From the NCBI GenBank assembly GCA_035606335.1, contig DATNFP010000071.1:1-13248 (forward strand): a stretch of 13,248 bases of DNA, in the 5' to 3' direction. This DNA comes from DATNFP01 sp035606335. GTDB taxonomy: Bacteria > Bacteroidota > Bacteroidia > Chitinophagales > Chitinophagaceae. Within the stretch, counting starts at the first letter, position 1. The number at the start of each line of letters is the position of its first letter. Below the pieces are notes generated by a model, which searched no databases, had not been told where the DNA came from, and saw only the letters and a program-made list of their open reading frames with translations. Positions 1-5,575 of the stretch are shown piece after piece. Both the position numbers and the translations under genes were made by a program.

Positions 1-840
1 ATAAAAAGCTGCATCATCAGCATCGTACATTATTTCCAGCATACGGTTGGCAGCTTTGGTGGCTCTTTCTTCATACTTATGCTTGCTGCTATCTCCAACA
101 TAATCGCACAACTGAGCTAATGCATGTAGATCTAATACATACATCGTATTTACCAATACCTCTTTTACAATAAAGTAATTAGCTTCCTTGATTTTTTTCA
201 AATTGTAGCCGCGCCAAAAGTTTTTAAACTCGACCAAAATATTAGCCCGGAAATACTTTTCATTAGCAGCATTATCTTTAAAGCCCAACACTTCATCAAA
301 TGATGGTTTCCAATCAAGTCCTGATTCAAAAGTGCTAATTATGGAAATCAATCCATCTCCATCAAAGTCCCTGTTCTTTGCCAGCCAGTCGTGGTATTTT
401 TTTACTTTAGGCAGCATTTGGAGCAAGTAATCTTTATCATTTGAGCACTCATATACTCTCAGAAGTGCCTGTGCTACCAATGGTGGTTGTATGAGGGAGC
501 TCGTGTGTGGCCTAAACTGTTTCAGGGTAGGCTTTGATTGCAAAATGTTTAACAAGTTGGTAGGCAGCAGGCTTTCCCAAAAGATCATATGCCCTACAAA
601 GCCATCTTTCCGCTGCATTTCAAGAAGGCTTCTGAAGCTTTTTTGGGCAAAGGCCACCTCACCTAATGCGCAGAGTATATAAATGTTGATGCAAGTATCC
701 CACCACCATTGGAAAGGATAATTACCAGGCGATGGCATTACATAACAATAGTGAACATCAAGATGTGGGGATAAGCCTGCCTTAATGTTGTCAAACATCA
801 GGTCTCTTACTTTTTCTTTTATTTCATCATCAGACATCAT
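1..840 (-). CDS. MGH1-like (GH63-related) glycoside hydrolase, 3'-truncated by window edge
   Basis: The frame is open from ATG at 840 to the window edge: 280 codons with no stop, so the carboxy-terminal part is missing. TAG lies two codons upstream in frame; a second ATG follows at 837, so either Met could be the start. There is no signal peptide, suggesting a cytoplasmic enzyme. Motifs match the (alpha/alpha)6-barrel family of mannosylglycerate-hydrolase-like and GH63 enzymes: FQWWWDTC (residues 43-50), MQRKDGFVGHMIFW (75-88), QPPLVAQALL (118-127), DFDGDGL (158-164) and ESGLDWKPSFD (172-182). In this family the Asp of the ESGxD motif (here D176) is the likely general acid; the general-base Glu would lie in the missing part. 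The substrate cannot be read from the sequence; alpha-linked oligosaccharides or glucosyl/mannosyl-glycerate are possibilities. It starts 12 bp after the SDR stop, so the two are co-transcribed. Family assignment is fairly secure, specificity is not. Confidence 0.85.
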   Translation of the reverse strand, partial: MMSDDEIKEKVRDLMFDNIKAGLSPHLDVHYCYVMPSPGNYPFQWWWDTCINIYILCALGEVAFAQKSFRSLLEMQRKDGFVGHMIFWESLLPTNLLNILQSKPTLKQFRPHTSSLIQPPLVAQALLRVYECSNDKDYLLQMLPKVKKYHDWLAKNRDFDGDGLISIISTFESGLDWKPSFDEVLGFKDNAANEKYFRANILVEFKNFWRGYNLKKIKEANYFIVKEVLVNTMYVLDLHALAQLCDYVGDSSKHKYEERATKAANRMLEIMYDADDAAFY

Positions 841-852
841 CTTCTAAAACAC

Positions 853-1788
853 TCAGAAATATTTTAGTAACTGAAAAAAGATGCTGCGTTTTTTTGCCCT
901 GTTATCAAAACGTCCGTGAGCACTAACATTACGATCCACAGATCGATATAAATTATTTTCCTGTTCCGGATTTTGCGGTTCTTCTGTTTGTTGACTCTCA
1001 TAACCATTTCTACCCAACACTCTATCTGCGATGCCAGGGAAGAACTTATTGCCCCATATTGCTTTCCATGCAGGAAAACCGACAATATATTCCCTGCGTG
1101 GGTGGCTTGCAGCCCACAGCACAGCATCGGCTGCTACTTCAGGCTGATAAATGGGAGGCACAGGCTGCGCCCTTTTGGGCATACGCGATTTCGACCAGTC
1201 GAATTGTGGCGTATTATGAGCCGAGAGTTGCACCATACATGTTTTTACATTGCTTTTATCATGATGTAATTCGGCAAGTAGCGAATCCTGGAATCCCTGA
1301 ATAGCATGCTTGGCAGCACAATAGGCAGACTGCAACGGTATGCCCCTGTAGGCAAGCGCAGAACCTACCTGTATAATGACTCCATTATCCCGTGGTAGCA
1401 TTCTTTTTAAAGCTGCCAATGTACCATATACTACCCCGAGGTAAGTAACATCAGTAACCCGTTTATAATCTTCCGGCAGCATTTTCTTTATTGGTGAAAA
1501 AACAGATACCATCGCATTGTTCACCCAAATATCAATTGGACCCAATTCCTGTTCGGTTTTCTCAGCAGCCTTTTCTACTTCTGAAGCGTCGGAAACATCA
1601 AGTGGCAATACCAATGCCTTTACCCCGTACCCTTCTATCTGTTGCTTTAAAGTTTGAAGACGTTCTTCATTGCGGGAAATGATTGCAACGTTTGCACCCT
1701 CCTGAGCAAACGCAATGCTTATAGCATTGCCGATGCCTGCGCCAGCACCTGTTACTACTACTGTTTTATTTTTAAAACGTTGCTGCAA
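853..1788 (-). CDS. Short-chain dehydrogenase/reductase (SDR) family oxidoreductase
   Basis: This 311-aa protein is a Rossmann-fold NAD(P)-dependent oxidoreductase of the classical SDR type. Visible motifs are the dinucleotide-binding TGAGAGIG (residues 13-20), LDV (63-65, adenine-ring contact), NNAM (90-93), the active-site Ser in VGSALAYRG (S143) and the catalytic YxxxK (Y156, K160). In helix alpha-4, where classical SDRs carry a catalytic Asn, the segment reads TDVTYLGVVYGT. This Thr-type variant is, as I recall, usual for the subfamily that also has the NTPQFDW and PQPVPPIYQPEVAADA segments (about 192-220). The tail after about residue 270 is Gln/Glu/Asn-rich then basic and looks disordered. 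The substrate is unknown; such genes often sit in stress or carbohydrate clusters. The stop lies 12 bp before the glycoside hydrolase start. The start ATG at 1788 gives a normal SDR amino terminus. Signal peptide and membrane segments are absent. Confidence 0.93.
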   Translation of the reverse strand: MQQRFKNKTVVVTGAGAGIGNAISIAFAQEGANVAIISRNEERLQTLKQQIEGYGVKALVLPLDVSDASEVEKAAEKTEQELGPIDIWVNNAMVSVFSPIKKMLPEDYKRVTDVTYLGVVYGTLAALKRMLPRDNGVIIQVGSALAYRGIPLQSAYCAAKHAIQGFQDSLLAELHHDKSNVKTCMVQLSAHNTPQFDWSKSRMPKRAQPVPPIYQPEVAADAVLWAASHPRREYIVGFPAWKAIWGNKFFPGIADRVLGRNGYESQQTEEPQNPEQENNLYRSVDRNVSAHGRFDNRAKKRSIFFQLLKYF

Positions 1789-1844
1789 AATGTGCTTTGT
1801 TTAAAAATCACATTAATCTTTTAATAACATTGTGCCATTACTCC

Positions 1845-1878
1845 AAACCGGTCATTGCATCTCCATTATTGCCGGTTT
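1845..1878. repeat. Inverted repeat between cupin and SDR genes
   Basis: Arms AAACCGG (1845-1851) and CCGGTTT (1872-1878) are perfect complements around a 20-nt spacer, in the 94-bp gap after the cupin stop. In the leftward reading direction no T-run follows, so it is not a convincing intrinsic terminator. It could be a weak attenuator, an operator or chance. A promoter for the SDR-glycosidase pair could also lie in this gap, but I see no clear one. Confidence 0.4.
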
Positions 1879-1883
1879 TGATT

Positions 1884-2249
1884 TTACCATTTTTCATCTG
1901 GTACAAAATGAGTATCCTCGCCTTCTTTAAAAACTACATATACCCGCTTCCACGGATCGTCGTTTATTAATCGCCATTTATGACCGGTACCGGTATAATC
2001 AATAGCCAAAAGTATATCACCGGGATAGATTGTGAAGGCTTCTCCGGTTTTGGTTGTGAACTCCAGGATACCTGATAATGTAATTACATATTGTGGTATG
2101 GGGGCATTATGCCAATCAAATGAAGAGTTTGCTGCGGTTTCTTTAAAAAGGGTATGATCGGCCTTTACTAAGGCCCCTTCACTGATGCTTCCGCATTTCA
2201 CATGAGAATTGCCATCTTCACCAGTATACAAAAGATATGCTTTGATCAT
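1884..2249 (-). CDS. Small cupin-fold protein
   Basis: This 121-aa single-domain protein matches a family of short cupin proteins. Features seen are FDWHNAP (residues 44-50), the cupin strand-turn QYVITLSGILEFTT (53-66), TIYPGDILLAIDYTGTGHKWR (about 73-93) and a WKRVYVVF end strand (100-107). H47 and H90, perhaps with E63, could bind a metal as in other cupins, but the standard G(X)5HXH(X)3,4E(X)6G motif is not fully present, so metal binding is uncertain. It has no signal peptide and is probably cytosolic. The reaction or ligand is unknown. It is divergent from chrA across a 209-bp spacer and precedes the SDR on the same strand by 94 bp, so it may be the first gene of the leftward transcription unit. 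Start ATG at 2249 fits the family's typical 'MIKAYxLYTG' beginning. Confidence 0.85.
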   Translation of the reverse strand: MIKAYLLYTGEDGNSHVKCGSISEGALVKADHTLFKETAANSSFDWHNAPIPQYVITLSGILEFTTKTGEAFTIYPGDILLAIDYTGTGHKWRLINDDPWKRVYVVFKEGEDTHFVPDEKW

Positions 2250-2458
2250 GTTTTTATGTTTTGAATGTTTAATGTTCAGAAAAACGTAAGTTCGGTAAAT
2301 TTACTCCTACAGTTACCGTCGCTATATATAAAAAAATATATGAGCTTTATGTGATCTGCACCCAAGAATATTCAGTTATGACGTAGACAATGAGCCAGCA
2401 ATGATACTCCTACATTTTAAACAACTCTTAACAATAAAGGATATTCTTTTGATGCGAT
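2250..2458. promoter_or_regulatory. Divergent promoter region (cupin / chrA)
   Basis: These 209 bp separate the leftward cupin gene from rightward chrA and must hold at least one promoter each way. Visible elements are an A/T block around 2322-2340 with TATATA and ATATAT flanking an A-run, a palindromic TAAATTTA (2296-2303) about 47 nt before the cupin start, and TACATTTTAA (2411-2420) about 40 nt before the chrA start. The last resembles, imperfectly, the Bacteroidota -7 element TAnnTTTG. No matching -33 TTTG was found at the right spacing, so exact promoters are not assigned. Confidence 0.4.
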
Positions 2459-3574
2459 TTGGATAATACTCAAAAACAAAGATTAAAAGAAATAAGCCTT
2501 GTAGCTCTAAAGCTGGGATGTTTCGGATTTGGTGGTATTGCAGGAATGGTGGGCCTTATAGAAAATGAAATGGTGACGAAGAGAAAATGGATATCAAGGT
2601 CGCAATACCTGGATGTGGTGGGTGCGGCAAATGTGATACCCGGGCCAAACTCTGTAGAAATTATCATGCATTGCTCCCGTGTAAGAGCTGGTAAAGCCGG
2701 ATTGGTATTGGGTGGCCTTTGCTATATTCTACCGGCTGTCATTATTTGTCTTTTCTGGGCATCTCTTTATACACGTTTTAATCATCTACCTTCTGTACAA
2801 CCATTTATTTATGGTATTCGTCCTGCAACCACGGCCATTGTATTAGGGGCTTTATTCAGGTTATCCAAAGACGCTTTTAAAAGTCGTCTTATTATCCTGT
2901 TGTCGTTACTTGTTTTAGCGGGTTCACTATATGGAATGAATGAAGTTGTTTTACTATTTTCTGCGGGCATCATCGGCACACTTTATCTGAGCAGAAGCAA
3001 GTTATATAGCTTAATGCCTCTACCTTTTATCATAGCACATAAACCAACGACAATTTCTAATCCTAAACTCTTTTTTATTTTTCTGAAAATAGGCGCCATA
3101 TTATACGGCAGCGGCTATATATTATTTGCCTACCTCGACGATGCATTAGTACAGCGCAATCACTGGCTCACTAAACAGCAGCTTATTGATGCTATATCTG
3201 TAGGGCAAATTACTCCCGGCCCTATATTTTCCAGCGCCACCTTTGCAGGCTACCTTGTGAGCGGTATATCCGGTGCCCTTCTTGCTACTGTTGGCATTTT
3301 TCTACCATCATTTTTTATAGCTTTTTTCCTACACAGGCTACTACATCTTGTAGAAAAACATCAGGCGATACGCAATTTCCTGGATATTATAAATGGTGCA
3401 TCTGTGGCTTTGATTGCAGCTGTAGCCATACATATGCTTTCGGATTCTATTACTCAATGGCAGTCGGTTGTTATCCTTGTCATTACTCTTGCAGCGACAT
3501 TAGTTAGAAAGATCAATGTTGCGTGGCTGGTAATTTTTGGGAGTGTGGCGGGGTATTTATTAGCGATAGTGTAA
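2459..3574 (+). CDS. chrA: Chromate transporter, long-chain (two-domain) CHR family
   Basis: This 371-aa inner-membrane protein has two homologous ChrA halves. The first half has KLGCFGFGG (18-26), RKWIS (42-46), VIPGPNS (59-65) and then hydrophobic helices. The second has FLKIGAILYGSGY, HWLTKQQLIDAISVGQITPGP (PGP at 253-255) and SATFAGYLVSG, followed by further hydrophobic segments. Paired PGP loops are the family hallmark. Characterised members export chromate by anion exchange coupled to proton motive force; many homologues are untested, so the substrate here is inferred. The start is unusual: TGA lies in frame at 2450-2452 and the only start giving the whole first domain is TTG at 2459; the nearby ATG at 2452 is in another frame and stops after four codons. 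Length and both motifs are intact. It appears monocistronic, with a terminator 55 bp downstream. Confidence 0.92.
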   Translation: MDNTQKQRLKEISLVALKLGCFGFGGIAGMVGLIENEMVTKRKWISRSQYLDVVGAANVIPGPNSVEIIMHCSRVRAGKAGLVLGGLCYILPAVIICLFWASLYTRFNHLPSVQPFIYGIRPATTAIVLGALFRLSKDAFKSRLIILLSLLVLAGSLYGMNEVVLLFSAGIIGTLYLSRSKLYSLMPLPFIIAHKPTTISNPKLFFIFLKIGAILYGSGYILFAYLDDALVQRNHWLTKQQLIDAISVGQITPGPIFSSATFAGYLVSGISGALLATVGIFLPSFFIAFFLHRLLHLVEKHQAIRNFLDIINGASVALIAAVAIHMLSDSITQWQSVVILVITLAATLVRKINVAWLVIFGSVAGYLLAIV

Positions 3575-3629
3575 ATGCAAGTCTCATTCTAAAATAATAT
3601 TGGAATTGCCCTGTAGGGAATCTTTTAGA

Positions 3630-3665
3630 GAAAGTAGCAATCCAATTATTGTCACTTTCGTTTTT
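3630..3665 (+). terminator. Intrinsic terminator after chrA
   Basis: Positions 3630-3641 pair with 3648-3659 in a 12-position stem (GAAAGT..CAAT with ATTG..ACTTTC) containing one G-U pair and one A-C mismatch. The loop is 6 nt (CCAATT) and G plus five Ts (3661-3665) follow. The T-run is only on the plus-strand exit side, so it serves chrA and not the minus-strand remnant facing it. Confidence 0.72.
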
Positions 3666-3695
3666 AATTATAGAAATTTTATGAATAAATGATAC

Positions 3696-3896
3696 TCATA
3701 TTCTCTTTCCCAGACTCAATTCAACAAACAGAGAGGCTCGCAAATTATATGCGGACTTGTCTGCCATTATTGGAAGGTCTTTTGTGTAATAAACAATGTT
3801 ACCATCGAGTGTAACATTTTCGATAAAGGCTTTCTGGCTGCCGGGTGTACCAAAATTTCAGCAAAAGAGAATTAAGCTTAACCATCTTTTAATCAT
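3696..3896 (-). pseudogene. Remnant of an exported-protein gene with in-frame stop
   Basis: Reading leftward from ATG at 3896, one frame gives MIKRWLSLILFC, a basic-then-hydrophobic start like a signal peptide, followed at once by TGA (3860-3858). The same frame then continues for 53 residues (beginning NFGTPGSQKAFIENVT, including LDGNIVYYTKD and ending SLFVELSLGKRI) to TGA at 3698-3696. The downstream part reads like genuine protein, with alternating polar/hydrophobic strands like the last strands of a beta-rich or outer-membrane protein. With 67 codon positions in all, the simplest view is an internally deleted and stop-interrupted gene: the two ends survive, the middle is lost. I do not recognise the family. 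A functional short gene starting elsewhere in the 53-aa part (one Met, in DLPIMADK) is less likely. It points toward chrA's terminator. Confidence 0.5.
3795..3818. repeat. Perfect 8-bp inverted repeat
   Basis: AATGTTAC (3795-3802) and GTAACATT (3811-3818) are exact complements separated by 8 nt. It lies inside the decayed minus-strand gene, where it encodes the NVTLDGNI segment. It may be chance or an operator-like dyad; two T's immediately follow the right arm on the plus strand (3819-3820), which is too short for a terminator call. Confidence 0.45.
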
Positions 3897-3947
3897 TAGT
3901 TAAATATTGACTTACAAAAGATGTCACAAAAGAAATGATAAAAAGTC

Positions 3948-4003
3948 TCTTCCTCCGATGAAGTAGCTTCTTCGTCCGATGAAGTAGTGTTTTCGTCAAA
4001 TGG
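3948..4003. repeat. 21-bp-period tandem repeat upstream of the RHS operon
   Basis: Units start at 3948 and 3969. They share a 13-bp identical core TCCGATGAAGTAG (3954-3966 and 3975-3987) and differ at one base in the six bases before it. A third, degraded unit starts at 3990 (about 10 of the first 14 positions match). The spacing is two helical turns, suiting cooperative binding of a regulator on one face of the DNA. The core can also form a small hairpin, GAAG-TAG-CTTC (3960-3970). The repeat lies about 85-140 bp before the first gene of the operon. Whether it is regulatory or a coding relic is not decided by sequence alone. Confidence 0.6.
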
Positions 4004-4007
4004 CATG

Positions 4008-4032
4008 TTGAATTATAAAATATACATTTTAA
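4008..4032 (+). promoter_or_regulatory. Possible -7 region of the RHS operon promoter
   Basis: TACATTTTAA at 4023-4032, 56 nt before the operon's first ATG, resembles the Bacteroidota -7 element (TAnnTTTG) except for the last base. The identical 10-mer occurs about 40 nt before chrA. A TTG lies at 4008-4010, but the spacing to the -7-like element is only 12 bp, shorter than the roughly 19 bp expected. The segment is strongly A/T-rich. This is a weak call, supported mainly by position and by the shared 10-mer. Confidence 0.25.
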
Positions 4033-4088
4033 GTTGCGATAGTTATCGTCATTGATAACAAGAACTAACACTCGTAAGAGATGAACTA

Positions 4089-5564
4089 ATGAACACCTTA
4101 GCCTTTTTGATCCTATCAAGTCTATTCCTAATGTCTTTTTGTGCTCATGCCCAGGAAGAATCTTCTGTTATCCAGCAACAAGGTACCCATTACATAGACC
4201 TTAAGCTTCATGCTTTAGATAAATACAACGATCACTTACAGCAACAGCAACAACGATTAATTAATAAGCTCAAACGGAGAGAAAAACACTTTGCGAACAA
4301 GTTGAAAAATACTGATTCCGCAGCCTATGCCCGTTACACTCACCAGCAATTGTCTTACGATTCCATAGGCAGACTAATGAATGCAGATAGTGTTACCATA
4401 GCGGCCAAAACTCCCAAAAGAAAAGAACCACTTATAGATAGCCTGAAAGGAGTAGCAGCCTTAGTACAAAGCCAGCCTAATGTCCCTGGTGCCCCACAAG
4501 TACCGGGCTATAATGCAGAACTCGCCAAAACACAAGGTGAGCTTAACTATCATAGCTACATCAACGATCTGATCACCCAGCGTACCAGTTATCTCAAGGG
4601 AGTGGCCTCTCATGGTAATATCCCGGGTATATCTGGGATAGAACAGCAAGTGTTTTATGGCAAGGCAAAGATGAATGTATATAAGGAAATGGAAGAAGAC
4701 CCATCGAAAGCTGAGGATAAAGCACTGGAATACCTGGAAGGCGCACCTGGATTTGAGAAAAATATGAACAATGTCACAGCAGGACCCAATAGTATGCAAA
4801 GCCTGAGCGGAAATGTGAGTGCATCAGATCTGGAGAAAATGGGATTCCAGACAAAGAGCCAACTACAATCGAGCCTACAATCGAAATTCGGTAACAACCT
4901 GGGAGGAGTAGCCCAGCAGATGACCAGCCAGATAAACCAATTTCAACAACAGGCAAATGGTATCACCAGTGGTATCAGCAATGCAAAACAAACGATGCAA
5001 TCTGCAAAGCAGTTAAAACATTTCAACATACAGAAACCATCATTCAAAATAAACCCGATGGCAGAATTGCCGTTCTGGAAGAGAATAACAAAGCAATACA
5101 ACTTCCAAACCACAAGACCCACCATAGATGGCAAGCCAGCCATGCTGAACCTTTCAGCAATGGCTGGATATCAACAAAACCCTAAGCTTACTTATGGCTT
5201 AGGGATAGCATACTCAATAGGATTGGGACAGAGCTGGACGAATGTACATCTATCTTTTCAGGGATTGGGATTAAGAAGCTATGTAAACTGGCAGTGGCAA
5301 TATGGCATTGGGGTATATGGTGGCTATGAGCGGATGTACAAGCAGGCAGTGTTTGTTGGCAACACTCAAATACCAACAATAGACACAACACCCACAGTAC
5401 ACAACACAAGCACCTATACAGAAAGTTTACTCATAGGCCTCACGAAGAGCTATCGGATAAATAATAAATGGAACGGACAGTTACAGGTATTGTACGATAT
5501 ATGGTGGCAACAGGAAGGCTTGAGATCACCTATAATCATAAGGTTTTCAACAATAAAAATTTAA
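4089..5564 (+). CDS. Exported coiled-coil protein with outer-membrane-like beta C-terminus, RHS-operon first gene
   Basis: This 491-aa protein begins with a clear signal peptide (hydrophobic residues 4-18, probable cleavage near HAQ at 20-22). Residues about 40-95 are charged and Gln-rich (five consecutive Gln at 51-55, then KLKRREKHFANKLK) and likely form a coiled coil. The middle (about 130-315) is Gln/Ser/Asn-rich and mostly helical. FKINPMAELPFWKR at about 319-332 begins a carboxy-terminal part rich in alternating aromatic/polar strands (GLGIAYSIGLGQSW, LSFQGLGLRSYVNWQWQYGIGVYGGYERMY) that looks like a small outer-membrane beta-barrel or half-barrel. I recall similar uncharacterised proteins ahead of RHS genes in Bacteroidota, but know no assigned function. 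A membrane anchor, docking or export partner for the downstream RHS proteins is an inference. The stop is 11 bp before the next start. ATG 4089 is preceded by a two-codon ORF (4081-4089) whose TAA overlaps it. Confidence 0.8.
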   Translation: MNTLAFLILSSLFLMSFCAHAQEESSVIQQQGTHYIDLKLHALDKYNDHLQQQQQRLINKLKRREKHFANKLKNTDSAAYARYTHQQLSYDSIGRLMNADSVTIAAKTPKRKEPLIDSLKGVAALVQSQPNVPGAPQVPGYNAELAKTQGELNYHSYINDLITQRTSYLKGVASHGNIPGISGIEQQVFYGKAKMNVYKEMEEDPSKAEDKALEYLEGAPGFEKNMNNVTAGPNSMQSLSGNVSASDLEKMGFQTKSQLQSSLQSKFGNNLGGVAQQMTSQINQFQQQANGITSGISNAKQTMQSAKQLKHFNIQKPSFKINPMAELPFWKRITKQYNFQTTRPTIDGKPAMLNLSAMAGYQQNPKLTYGLGIAYSIGLGQSWTNVHLSFQGLGLRSYVNWQWQYGIGVYGGYERMYKQAVFVGNTQIPTIDTTPTVHNTSTYTESLLIGLTKSYRINNKWNGQLQVLYDIWWQQEGLRSPIIIRFSTIKI

Positions 5565-5575
5565 AAACTAACATA

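Noticed and set aside
491..682. Plus-strand 63-aa frame near the left edge
   Set aside because: It is antisense to the glycoside hydrolase frame, which has clear family motifs across the same bases.
973..1304. Plus-strand frames opposite the SDR gene
   Set aside because: They lie wholly antisense to a strongly supported SDR coding region and show no motifs.
3594..3650. Longer inverted repeat AATATTGGAATTGC / GCAATCCAATTATT after chrA
   Set aside because: The arms pair only imperfectly and enclose about 28 nt; the shorter 12-position stem followed by five Ts is the better terminator structure in the same place.
3858..3860. In-frame TGA after Cys as a selenocysteine codon in the minus-strand remnant
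   Set aside because: No selenocysteine insertion hairpin was seen, and the position just after a signal-like segment with a missing middle fits gene decay better.
3948..3990. CRISPR array
   Set aside because: Only two good units with no spacers between them and no cas genes nearby; this is a simple tandem repeat.
3889..4119. Minus-strand 76-aa reading frame with KKLLHRRKRLF-type repeats
   Set aside because: Its repetitiveness comes from the 21-bp DNA tandem repeat, it overlaps the start of the 491-aa gene, and it has no recognisable protein features.
5468..5575. Upstream extension of the 1235-aa protein to 5468
   Set aside because: It would overlap the previous gene by nearly 100 bp and place the signal peptide internally; ATG 5576 gives a normal exported start.
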